DNA of 7,417 nt, from positions 1 to 7,417 of the forward strand of contig VXON01000189.1 in assembly GCA_009840065.1 (NCBI GenBank), given 5' to 3'. The stretch is from Cenarchaeum sp. SB0662_bin_33 (GTDB taxonomy: Archaea > Thermoproteota > Nitrososphaeria > Nitrososphaerales > Nitrosopumilaceae). The position numbers and the translations under genes are program-made. The notes under the pieces were generated by a model. That model had not been told where the DNA came from, searched no databases, and saw only the letters and a program-made list of their open reading frames with translations. Positions 1 through 7,168 of this stretch are shown here, one piece after another (positions within the stretch are counted from its first letter, which is position 1; every line of letters starts with the position of its first letter).

Positions 1-52
1 CTTCAGAGCATTTAGCCTTTCCATACCTAACTTCCCATTGCAGAGCTGTTAC

Positions 53-60
53 TTATAAAC
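53..60 (+). promoter_or_regulatory. Archaeal TATA box of the giant PKD gene, leaderless arrangement
   Basis: The octamer TTATAAAC stands out in an otherwise mixed sequence and begins 27 nt before the ATG at 80. Archaeal TATA boxes lie about 24-31 nt upstream of the transcription start, so transcription should begin at or within a few bases of the ATG, giving a leaderless or nearly leaderless mRNA. An AGGT at 71-74 could serve as a weak Shine-Dalgarno site if a short leader exists. No clear purine-rich BRE is seen upstream. Confidence 0.6.
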
Positions 61-79
61 AAATAACCCTAGGTAGCGC

Positions 80-3000
80 ATGAACAAAACACCTGCTGTG
101 ATAATTTTTATAGTCATCGCCGGTGTAATGTGGGGCGTATATGATACTGCATATGCCACGAATAGTACCGGTCTTGACAATATCCGAACAAGTGTGATTG
201 CCGCTAGCTCCATACCTGACACATACCTGATTAAACCGTCCGGCACATACTGGGATGCCAGAAACATGACTGCAGTGTATGAGCGCCTTGAGGCATGGAC
301 ACTTGCCAAGGACGAATCCATTCCGTCTGAACGCTTTCAGAACGAGGTGAACCGGGCGCTGTTTAATACGGCAATTCTGCTGGAGGGCCGCATTGACATA
401 CACCACGTGACCGCACTAGCCATTGCAATGGAACGTGCCCTTGGTACATACGATGTCAATACTGTCGGGTATCTGAAAAAATACCATGATTATATAATCG
501 ATACATTTGACATACCAAATACGGCCAGCAGTATAAACGCAACACTACACCAAAAGCTGGGCGACATGGCGCCGTTGACCGACGAGATCGTATCCATAAC
601 GCACAGGGCCGCCTCAATTGCGGGCGTACCAAACAAGCTGTTGGAGTCGGATATCGAATACTGGGTGGACATAGAACTGGCCACATACTGTAGACTAAAC
701 GGCTGGAGTGGTGGTGCCAGCTGCTCATACACTCAATCTATACCCAATGCCATAGTGGACGGTCAGGATGCCGCCTCTGCAGGCAGTTCATATTCGGCAA
801 CATGGTACTGGAGGGCACTCTCCTGCCTGTCTTCGTACCGAGGATATGATTACGGGGCAGTCTGCAGTGATACTGTTTCCGTCAATGCCGGCATCACACG
901 CGCCACAGAAACCGTTACGGGTAGCGGGATATACTCCAGATTGGATGTAAACAATGCGCCATCAAATACCAAAGGAACTCTGTCAATCAGCATACACAAG
1001 GGAGAGCGCGACAGCTTCTCTAATTCATCAACCGGTACAAAGTTTCGCATAAGCAATTATTGGTATGCATGGTCTAACTTAAACGATCACCCATGTTATA
1101 AAGCCTGGAAGTATGACACGTCGAATATTCCTGGCTGCGTGGCAGCAACGACTTGGACTTTCAGCGGTACGGTCAATGTCAAATTCCCGTCCACGACGAC
1201 TACCACTGTTACGCCTAACAAGGCTCCGACCGCCAATGCCGGAAAGGATCAGACTGTACAGATTGGCGATAAGGTAACCCTGTACGGCTCAGGCTCAGAT
1301 TCGGACGGCCACATCAGGTCGTATTCGTGGGCCCAGACATTCGGTATCACTGTAACGCTGTCCAATTCAAACGTGGCGCGACCTACGTTTACGGCAGAGG
1401 ACGCGGGTACATTAGTATTCAAACTGACCGTCAAAGACAACAAAGATAGCACAAACTCTGATACAGTCACCATTAAAATAAACGGCCCCCCAAAAGCCGA
1501 TGCCGGAGGAGACTTGGTTGTCCTGCCGGGCCAGCAGGTCACCTTGGACGGTTCGAACTCCAGCGATCCTGATGGCGATGATCTGACGTATCTGTGGACG
1601 AATACGCGTAGTTGGGTAGGGATTAAACTAGCGTCATCTGAAGCCGCCCACCATAAAATATCTGCGGCCGAGTTGAATGATAGAAACACGGCAATACCAA
1701 ATTTTGCGGCGCCCACATTGCAGATACCTGGAGATCCTATTAATTTACAACCAGGCCACATTGTTCTGGAGTTCGAATTGAAAGTTAGCGATGGCTCCCG
1801 TACGTCCTTAGACTACGTCAATGTCACAGTCAACACCACCCCTGAACTTGAGGTGAAACGACCCAAAACAATTCTTTCATATGTTTTGGAAACACTAGCG
1901 CCGATACCCCATCAAACAGCACGAGTATTTGGTTTGTTCGAAGTAGATCCAGAAGAGATTGATGAACCCATATGGCAATATAGTGGCATAATTGCAGGTG
2001 ATGCCAGATATACTTTAACTGGAACTGATCGTGATAACGATAATATTGCCATTACAGTTTCCGATCCGCCTATGTTGCCGAATGTACTTGTAGATTGTGA
2101 CACTCTGCCGGGGAACGGCGAAATTAGGACGTACAATGACAGTGAAATCATTGTATCCGGCAAAGCCTATATTGAAAGTTCAATATGTTTAATACCATTA
2201 AAAGAAGGTAAGGGGGCATTTGGGCTAACAATTACAGATGAATTTAAAACATCACACACTAATGGGGCAGAATACAACATCAAAAACCCATTCCAGCTGG
2301 CTATAAAATTAGTTTTGGATGGTGAATCAATTACTCCCGTTCACTCGTATGTATCAATCCTCATCTCAGAAGAGAATTTCAAGACAAACGAAAAGGCTAT
2401 TATGAAGTGTAAGAGTCGCTTGGCAGGCGTATCGGATAAAGATTGCGACGCTATCCGAATAATACAGCCATCGCCATCCGAAGCACTAGTACATAACAGT
2501 GATGTTCAGCATCTACAACAACCTATAGATAATACGGAGTGGTCAGTTATCACAAATATAACACAAACGACGGTGAGCGCGCACCCAGACGTAATTGTGA
2601 TTGTAAATACAACCAGCATTGGAGACAGGGTACAGTTTAATTTGAGAGTAAGTGGAGATTCAACAGATCCGACCAATCGTACAACAACTATCCAAGATCA
2701 TGATGTTGATGAGGGCAGTACATACTCATATATTGTGAGCGCCAAGTTATCCAATAGTAGTGTTTCATATATTCCATTAGGTACGATATCAATACCCGAT
2801 GAGACCGCGCCGTCTATAACACTGTTGGGGACCGTCAACATGTCAATACCGTTCAACACATCATACGTGGAGTCCGGCTACCATGCCACCGACAACGTGG
2901 ACGGCGACATCACATCCAGAGTCACAGTCACTGCCACTGTGAACACGACCAAGGCTGGCACATACCGTATATACTATGATGTGGCAGATATGGCGGGCAA

Positions 3001-6000
3001 CCCGGCCGCCCGACAGAATCGCACCGTTACAATATTGCCCAACGACCCGCCGCTTGCCAACGCCGGTGCGGACCAAACCATACAGATCGGTAGGATGGTG
3101 ACATTGGATGCCTCTGCATCCAAAGACCCGGACGGCGGCGCGCTATCATATGCATGGAGGCAGACATCGGGTACAGCAGTCATACTGTCCAACGGTACTG
3201 CGCCATACGCGACGTTTGCGGCGCCAGGCATTGTCGGTACATTGGCGTTTGAGGTTGCAGTGTCTGACGGCTTCGACACGGATACGGATGCGGTGACCAT
3301 AACCATAGTGGACGGTGCCCCGACTGCCAGGGCCGGGAACGATCAGACCGTATACCGTTTGCAAACAGTAACTCTGGACGGCTCTGCATCGCATGATCCG
3401 GACAATGATGCCATATCATACATATGGAACCAGACATCTGGTACGGAGGTCACATTGTCGGATGATACCATATCCAACCCGACGTTTACCGCGCCTGGAA
3501 CCATCGACATGGTGGTGTTTGACTTGACGGTATCGGACGGCGAATTCTCCGACACCGACGCGGTCGCCATAAATGTGGTGAATCGACCGCCCATGCCCAA
3601 TGCCGGCGCAAACCAAACTGCATACCGCGCCCACATGGTAACCCTCAACGGTTCGGCATCAGATCCGGACAATGACATCATATCGTACCTGTGGAGGCAG
3701 GCAGGCGGGCCGGCAGTCACACTGTCAAATAATACTGCATCCAACCCGGCGTTTACGGCGCCAGACGTTGTGGGCGCGGTGGTGTTTGAGCTTATCGTAT
3801 CGGATGGACATGATACCGCCACCGACGCGGTCGCCATAACCGTGGTGAACCGCCCACCCGTATCCAATGCCGGCATGGGCCAGACCGCGCGGTTTGGCGA
3901 TGCGGTGACTCTGGACGGCTCGGCATCGTACGATCCGGACAATGATGCCATATCATACATATGGAACCAAACCTCTGGCACGGCGGTCACGCTGTCGGAC
4001 AATACGGCATCAAATCCGACGTTTACGGCGCCGGGCACTGCAGGTACACTAATATTCGAGATTGCAGTGTCGGACGGCTACGATACAGGTGCGGACACCG
4101 TCACCGTAACGGTGGTCGGGGCCCCGACCGCCAATGCGGGCATGGACCAGACCGTGCATCGCCTGCAGACCGTATCGCTGGACGGCTCCGCATCGTACGA
4201 TCCCGACAATGATGCTCTGTCATACCTGTGGAAACAGACTGCCGGTCCTACCGTAACATTATCCAATGGTACGGCGCCATCGCCGACGTTCACATCCCCG
4301 AATAGCGCGGCCGCCATTACGTTTGAGCTGACCGTATCAGACGGCGAATACTCCGATGTCGATGAAGTCGCCATAAACGTTGTGAACCGCCCGCCCGTTG
4401 CCAACGCCGGGCCCGACCGGACAGCCCAATCAGGTGAGAGTATGATCCTGAGCGGGGCAGCATCCGCCGATGCGGACGGCGACATATTGTCATATTCCTG
4501 GAGTGTGGTGACAGGCCCAAGGATATCTCTGACAAATCCTGACAGCGCGCAGGTCAGTTTTGTCGCCCCCACCGGCCCTACACTGCTGGGCATCCTGCTT
4601 ACCGTACATGACGGCTGGCATTCCTCGCAGGATTTGGTTGTTATAGATGTGCTCAGGCCGCCCAACCGCCCGCCCGTATCTGATGCCGGACCGGACCCGA
4701 CTGCCGGATACGGCAAGACCATACAGCTTGACGGCTCCGCATCAGATCCCGACGGCGATGCCATATCATATGTATGGAACCAGACGGCCGGCATTGCAGT
4801 CCCGCTGTCTGACCATACGATACCAAAGCCCGCATTCACCACGCCAACCACCACCACATCCATAACATTTGAGCTGACCGTGTCGGACGGACACCTGGCG
4901 CACACCGACGCCGTTACCGTAACCGTGGCCAACCGCCCCCCAGCCGCTGACGCAGGCGCAGACCAGACCGCAGGGTTCGGCCATACGGTAACGCTGGACG
5001 GCTCCGCATCAGATCCTGACGGCGATGTCATATCATACATGTGGAACCAGACATCGGGGCCGTCCGTCATTCTGTCAGATAATGCGGCGCTGTCGCCCTC
5101 ATTTGCGGCGCCCGCAAGTATGGCCACTATGACATTTGAGATTACCGCATCGGACGGATGGTTGTCCCATACGGATGCGGTTGCCATAACTGTGGTGAAC
5201 TATCCACCCGTGGCCAGTGCGGGTGCAGACCAGACCGTACAGCTTGGTGATACGGTAACGCTGGACGGCTCCGCATCACGCGACCCGGACAACGACATCA
5301 TATCATACACGTGGAAGCAGACGACTGGTCCGGCCGTAGTTCTCTCGGATGATGCCGCATCATCGCCTACATTCACGGCGCCCAGCAGCGCCGGCATGCT
5401 GACATTTGAGCTGACCGTGTCGGACGGATATGATACAGACACCGATACGGTCACGATAACCGTGGTGAACCGGCCCCCCGTGGCAAGCGCCGGCGCAGAC
5501 CAGACCGTACGGTTCGGCGATACAGTAACCTTGGACGGCTCCGCATCTACAGACCCAGACCATGACGATATATCATACGTCTGGAAAGAGATGTCCGGAA
5601 CCGGTACAAAGCTGTCCGATACCACCGTACAATCCCCCACGTTTACGGCGCCCGGCAGCGCGGCCACCATAACGTTTGAGCTTACGGTATCCGACGGCGA
5701 GTTCACCAGCACCGATACGGTCACCATAACGGTAAAGCATCCAAACCGCGCCCCTACTGCCAACGCCGGCGTAGACCAGACCGCCGGTGTGGGCGATACA
5801 ATAACACTAAGCGGGGCCGCATCCACCGACCCGGACAACGACACCCTGACGTACTCGTGGAGCGTAATCATAGGCCCGAGAGACATCCTGTCGGGAGCAT
5901 CGGGTTCCTCGGTGACCGTCACGGTCCCGGGAGGAGTAGGCCTCTTGGGGATATTGCTTACGGTATCCGACGGTGAGTTCACATCAGAAGATTTGGTGGT

Positions 6001-6016
6001 AATCACGGTGGGATAG
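80..6016 (+). CDS. Giant secreted multi-PKD / DUF5011 surface protein (1978 aa)
   Basis: This is a predicted exported, adhesin-like surface protein. Residues 1-26 form a signal peptide: a Lys near the N-terminus, a hydrophobic core (AVIIFIVIAGVMWG), and AYA just before a likely cleavage site. Residues 27-379 match no family I recognise; they contain six Cys (204, 215, 249, 262, 339, 353) and end in a Thr-rich linker. PKD domains follow at about 380-468 and 469-585; the second is about 30 residues longer than usual. Residues 586-908 are unique, carry four Cys, and end in a fibronectin-III-like stretch (EGSTYSYIVSAKL). Residues 909-987 are a DUF5011/Ig-like domain (TDNVDGDI, AGTYRIYYDVADMAGN). 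Residues 988-1978 are eleven PKD modules with the core LDGSAS-DPDND-ISY-W-QTSG and F-L-VSDG. From residue 909 on there is no Cys. N-x-S/T sequons are frequent, which suggests glycosylation. There is no C-terminal membrane helix or sorting signal. The PKD and DUF5011 calls follow from family motifs; the adhesion or envelope role is inferred. Confidence 0.93.
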   Translation: MNKTPAVIIFIVIAGVMWGVYDTAYATNSTGLDNIRTSVIAASSIPDTYLIKPSGTYWDARNMTAVYERLEAWTLAKDESIPSERFQNEVNRALFNTAILLEGRIDIHHVTALAIAMERALGTYDVNTVGYLKKYHDYIIDTFDIPNTASSINATLHQKLGDMAPLTDEIVSITHRAASIAGVPNKLLESDIEYWVDIELATYCRLNGWSGGASCSYTQSIPNAIVDGQDAASAGSSYSATWYWRALSCLSSYRGYDYGAVCSDTVSVNAGITRATETVTGSGIYSRLDVNNAPSNTKGTLSISIHKGERDSFSNSSTGTKFRISNYWYAWSNLNDHPCYKAWKYDTSNIPGCVAATTWTFSGTVNVKFPSTTTTTVTPNKAPTANAGKDQTVQIGDKVTLYGSGSDSDGHIRSYSWAQTFGITVTLSNSNVARPTFTAEDAGTLVFKLTVKDNKDSTNSDTVTIKINGPPKADAGGDLVVLPGQQVTLDGSNSSDPDGDDLTYLWTNTRSWVGIKLASSEAAHHKISAAELNDRNTAIPNFAAPTLQIPGDPINLQPGHIVLEFELKVSDGSRTSLDYVNVTVNTTPELEVKRPKTILSYVLETLAPIPHQTARVFGLFEVDPEEIDEPIWQYSGIIAGDARYTLTGTDRDNDNIAITVSDPPMLPNVLVDCDTLPGNGEIRTYNDSEIIVSGKAYIESSICLIPLKEGKGAFGLTITDEFKTSHTNGAEYNIKNPFQLAIKLVLDGESITPVHSYVSILISEENFKTNEKAIMKCKSRLAGVSDKDCDAIRIIQPSPSEALVHNSDVQHLQQPIDNTEWSVITNITQTTVSAHPDVIVIVNTTSIGDRVQFNLRVSGDSTDPTNRTTTIQDHDVDEGSTYSYIVSAKLSNSSVSYIPLGTISIPDETAPSITLLGTVNMSIPFNTSYVESGYHATDNVDGDITSRVTVTATVNTTKAGTYRIYYDVADMAGNPAARQNRTVTILPNDPPLANAGADQTIQIGRMVTLDASASKDPDGGALSYAWRQTSGTAVILSNGTAPYATFAAPGIVGTLAFEVAVSDGFDTDTDAVTITIVDGAPTARAGNDQTVYRLQTVTLDGSASHDPDNDAISYIWNQTSGTEVTLSDDTISNPTFTAPGTIDMVVFDLTVSDGEFSDTDAVAINVVNRPPMPNAGANQTAYRAHMVTLNGSASDPDNDIISYLWRQAGGPAVTLSNNTASNPAFTAPDVVGAVVFELIVSDGHDTATDAVAITVVNRPPVSNAGMGQTARFGDAVTLDGSASYDPDNDAISYIWNQTSGTAVTLSDNTASNPTFTAPGTAGTLIFEIAVSDGYDTGADTVTVTVVGAPTANAGMDQTVHRLQTVSLDGSASYDPDNDALSYLWKQTAGPTVTLSNGTAPSPTFTSPNSAAAITFELTVSDGEYSDVDEVAINVVNRPPVANAGPDRTAQSGESMILSGAASADADGDILSYSWSVVTGPRISLTNPDSAQVSFVAPTGPTLLGILLTVHDGWHSSQDLVVIDVLRPPNRPPVSDAGPDPTAGYGKTIQLDGSASDPDGDAISYVWNQTAGIAVPLSDHTIPKPAFTTPTTTTSITFELTVSDGHLAHTDAVTVTVANRPPAADAGADQTAGFGHTVTLDGSASDPDGDVISYMWNQTSGPSVILSDNAALSPSFAAPASMATMTFEITASDGWLSHTDAVAITVVNYPPVASAGADQTVQLGDTVTLDGSASRDPDNDIISYTWKQTTGPAVVLSDDAASSPTFTAPSSAGMLTFELTVSDGYDTDTDTVTITVVNRPPVASAGADQTVRFGDTVTLDGSASTDPDHDDISYVWKEMSGTGTKLSDTTVQSPTFTAPGSAATITFELTVSDGEFTSTDTVTITVKHPNRAPTANAGVDQTAGVGDTITLSGAASTDPDNDTLTYSWSVIIGPRDILSGASGSSVTVTVPGGVGLLGILLTVSDGEFTSEDLVVITVG
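1217..1834 (+). other. Two N-terminal PKD domains, separated from the main array
   Basis: The first domain (residues about 380-468) begins NKAPTANAGKDQTV and carries the SYSWAQ core strand. The second (residues about 469-585) begins GPPKADAGGD and carries LDGSNSSDPDGDDLTYLW. In the second, the usual short stretch between the Trp strand and the FELKVSDG strand is enlarged by about 30 residues, which suggests an inserted loop. Both are more diverged than the modules of the C-terminal array and lie about 400 residues from it, beyond the unique middle region and the DUF5011 domain. Confidence 0.8.
2804..3040 (+). other. DUF5011 / bacterial Ig-like domain within the giant protein
   Basis: Residues 909-987 run from TAPSITLLG to NRTVTILP. 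The pattern is typical of this Ig-like family: an opening TAPxITLLG strand, a Y-ESG-ATDNVDGDIT loop, a TVNTTKAGTYRIYYDV strand pair, and a closing DMAGNPA-RTVTI. It sits immediately before the PKD array and marks the return from low-GC to high-GC sequence. In archaeal and bacterial surface proteins such domains usually act as spacer or stalk units; that role is inferred here. Confidence 0.8.
3041..6013 (+). repeat. Tandem array of eleven PKD modules (period about 270 bp, 89-93 aa)
   Basis: Modules, named A to K, begin at 3041, 3314, 3584, 3851, 4118, 4388, 4667, 4934, 5201, 5471 and 5747, so the spacing is 267-279 bp and the frame is always kept. Each opens with [RGY][PA]P-x-x-[ND/S]AG, then a TLDGSAS strand, a DPDxD acidic turn that could bind calcium, an invariant Trp in SY-x-W, a LS-x-x-T-P-F-AP stretch, and F-x-L/I-x-[VA]SDG, ending T-x-x-V. 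Modules C, G and H lack one residue between GSAS and DPD. Modules F and K are a distinct subtype (SYSWSV-x-x-GPR, LLGILLTV, DLVVI). The sequence fits the PKD/K319-like domain family. Extended, stiff stalks are the known use of such arrays. Confidence 0.9.
3395..3969 (+). repeat. 38-bp exact direct repeat linking PKD modules B and D
   Basis: Bases 3395-3432 (module B) and 3932-3969 (module D) are identical over 38 bp. The stretch starts GATCCGGACAATGATGCC and encodes DPDNDAISYIWNQ (last codon shared only in part). The copies are 537 bp apart, exactly two modules. Identity extending through third codon positions implies recent duplication or gene conversion and not protein-level conservation alone. 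Confidence 0.85.
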
Positions 6017-6017
6017 A

Positions 6018-6614
6018 TTGGGACGTCTGTATCTGGATGGTTTGAAAATGATCTTATTTGTAATGATACGACCCAACTCTGCCTTTGCGACCATCCGCGA
6101 TAACGATGAGAAGTATATCTGGTGGTCTGTAAGTATATTTGGTCTGTCGTTTGTGGCGTTTGTAACATACGGATATTCAATGCCTCCAGAACTAAACAAT
6201 TTACTTCCGTCGATCACTTACTTGACCATCACATATGGCATCCTAAGCGAGTTGGTTTTTGTAACATTGACTTGGCTAGTTGGGAGAGTGTGGGGTGGCA
6301 ATCCACACTGGAGGAAGGTCTTCTCCGTATTGTTCTGTAAAAACATAGTCTACATCTTGGCTTCCGCCATCATTATTGTCATGTGGCAGTCTTCTAGTTT
6401 TACCGCTGGGACTCCGTGGACCGATAGTCTGGTAGCAATTTCTCTATTCCTTCCAATTTCTCCCCTCACCATTATTCTTCTTGGCTTGATAATTTGGATG
6501 ATCATACTAGTGATCAAGGCTATCAAGGTGGTTCATGGATTCGATACTGGAAAAGCTGTCGTGGTAGGAATTTTCAGTTGTATCCCGATCATAGCAATTG
6601 GTGTTTTTGTCTAG
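6018..6614 (+). CDS. Yip1-like polytopic membrane protein
   Basis: This encodes a 198-residue hydrophobic protein with about five membrane segments (residues roughly 33-51, 64-90, 102-122, 136-168 and 178-197). The N-terminal pattern, an amphipathic stretch followed by RPNSAFATIRD, is the P-x-x-x-F-x-x-I signature seen at the start of Yip1-domain (PF04893) proteins, and size and topology fit. The biochemical role of archaeal Yip1-like proteins is not known. The start is uncertain. TTG at 6018 lies one base after the preceding stop, has GGTGG six bases upstream, and keeps the LYLDGLK helix that family members normally have. ATG at 6048 (188 aa) is the main alternative, with GGATGG upstream. 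No TATA box lies about 27 nt before either start, so co-transcription with, and perhaps translational coupling to, the giant PKD gene is likely. The gene is clearly more AT-rich than the PKD array. Confidence 0.8.
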   Translation: MGRLYLDGLKMILFVMIRPNSAFATIRDNDEKYIWWSVSIFGLSFVAFVTYGYSMPPELNNLLPSITYLTITYGILSELVFVTLTWLVGRVWGGNPHWRKVFSVLFCKNIVYILASAIIIVMWQSSSFTAGTPWTDSLVAISLFLPISPLTIILLGLIIWMIILVIKAIKVVHGFDTGKAVVVGIFSCIPIIAIGVFV

Positions 6615-6651
6615 TCCAGATTACCGAAAAGTAGAATGTAAGCAACTTCCA

Positions 6652-6668
6652 ATCCTAGGATAGTTTTA
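6652..6668 (+). terminator. Possible weak terminator: palindrome followed by a short T run
   Basis: A perfect 10-bp palindrome, ATCCTAGGAT (6652-6661), is followed by AGTTTTA. It lies 38 bp after the Yip1-like stop, where the transcript should end. The palindrome has no loop and the T run is only four bases, so this is weak. A T5 at 6604-6608, just inside the end of the coding region, could equally act as an archaeal T-tract terminator. Confidence 0.2.
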
Positions 6669-6709
6669 CAGAGTAGCATGGTTAAGCATCAAATTTGAAA
6701 TTAGTATTT

Positions 6710-7168
6710 ATGAAAAACCGCAAAAACAAAACAGATGATGTCAAATCTACAGGCATCATACAAAATACACCCGCATGGATGCCACAACTAGACATGGTTA
6801 CAAGTACAGTGGTTTGCACGTTACCAGTTATACACCAATCAGAGTGTCGTTCTTGCGCAAAAACATGCAGATCTGCAAGTAGTGTCCAACAGATGAATAT
6901 GGATGTGTCCCATCTGGCATCGAAATTGGTGGGAGTCGTAACAAATATGGTAAACTGCCCATCAGGACACAATTCATATGGGAAGTGTCCCCTTTTATAC
7001 CGCCAACACGATACAATCACATGTTTGGGTGGGACCGCAAGAAAAAACCGGAGAAAAAGCAGGAGAGCGGCCTTATGTACGCAGGCTCGCCGGCCACACA
7101 GCACAGGGAGGTTGACTTGGGTGAGACACACCATACATACAAGACAGAGGACGGCACGCTATACATGA
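6710..7168 (+). CDS. Doubtful small ORF, possibly a gene remnant
   Basis: An open frame of 152 residues starts at ATG 6710; a TTG at 6695 would add five residues. The first 80 or so residues are weakly coding-like: purine-rich first codon positions, and a Cys cluster (ECRSCAKTC, then NCPSGHNSYGKC) that could suggest a metal-binding fold. I recognise no family. Against it: no TATA box about 27 nt upstream, no good ribosome binding site, and a last third that is basic, low in hydrophobic residues and lies out of frame over the much better-supported gene at 7021. If the ORF was ever real, only its 5' half (to about 6990) is plausible, with the rest lost. It may be entirely spurious. Confidence 0.2.
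   Translation: MKNRKNKTDDVKSTGIIQNTPAWMPQLDMVTSTVVCTLPVIHQSECRSCAKTCRSASSVQQMNMDVSHLASKLVGVVTNMVNCPSGHNSYGKCPLLYRQHDTITCLGGTARKNRRKSRRAALCTQARRPHSTGRLTWVRHTIHTRQRTARYT
6993..7000 (+). promoter_or_regulatory. Archaeal TATA box of the right-edge gene, leaderless arrangement
   Basis: TTTTATAC lies with its TTATA core 26 nt before the ATG at 7021. This is almost the same geometry as the promoter of the giant gene (27 nt). It predicts transcription starting at or next to the ATG, and supports 7021 as the true start even though the frame stays open further upstream. Confidence 0.55.

Larger units (their letters stand above)
6615..7020. other. 406-bp intergenic region without a secure gene
   Basis: This stretch separates the Yip1-like gene from the promoter-driven gene at 7021. 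It holds the weak palindrome at 6652-6661, the doubtful open frame from 6710, a second open frame upstream of 7021 interrupted by TAG at 6880-6882, and a TATA box at 6993-7000. Antisense frames are also open here (for example 7134 down to 6682) but show no start signal. No tRNA-like fold or direct repeat was seen. Confidence 0.6.

Noticed and set aside
1549..1560. GGTTCGAACTCC-like stretch resembling a tRNA T-arm
   Set aside because: It encodes DGSNS of PKD domain 2 in frame, and no acceptor or anticodon arm can be formed around it.
3041..6013. Regular repeats considered as a CRISPR array
   Set aside because: The period of about 270 bp, unbroken reading frame and protein-level periodicity show tandem protein domains, not short repeats with spacers.
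6014..6050. Possible readthrough or frameshift joining the PKD protein to the membrane protein, which would provide a C-terminal anchor
   Set aside because: The join needs a frame change at a plain TAG with no slippery run or strong stem visible, and the last PKD module is complete at the stop.
4078..6180. Long antisense open frames of 369 and 326 codons opposite the PKD array
   Set aside because: They mirror the sense repeats and arise because high-GC, repetitive codons leave few antisense stops. Their products are Ser/Val/Pro-rich repeats without start signals.
6682..7134. Antisense open frame of 150 codons over the intergenic region and the last gene
   Set aside because: It overlaps the well-supported gene at 7021 antisense, has no promoter or ribosome binding site, and has an unusual Cys/Phe-rich composition with no recognisable domain.
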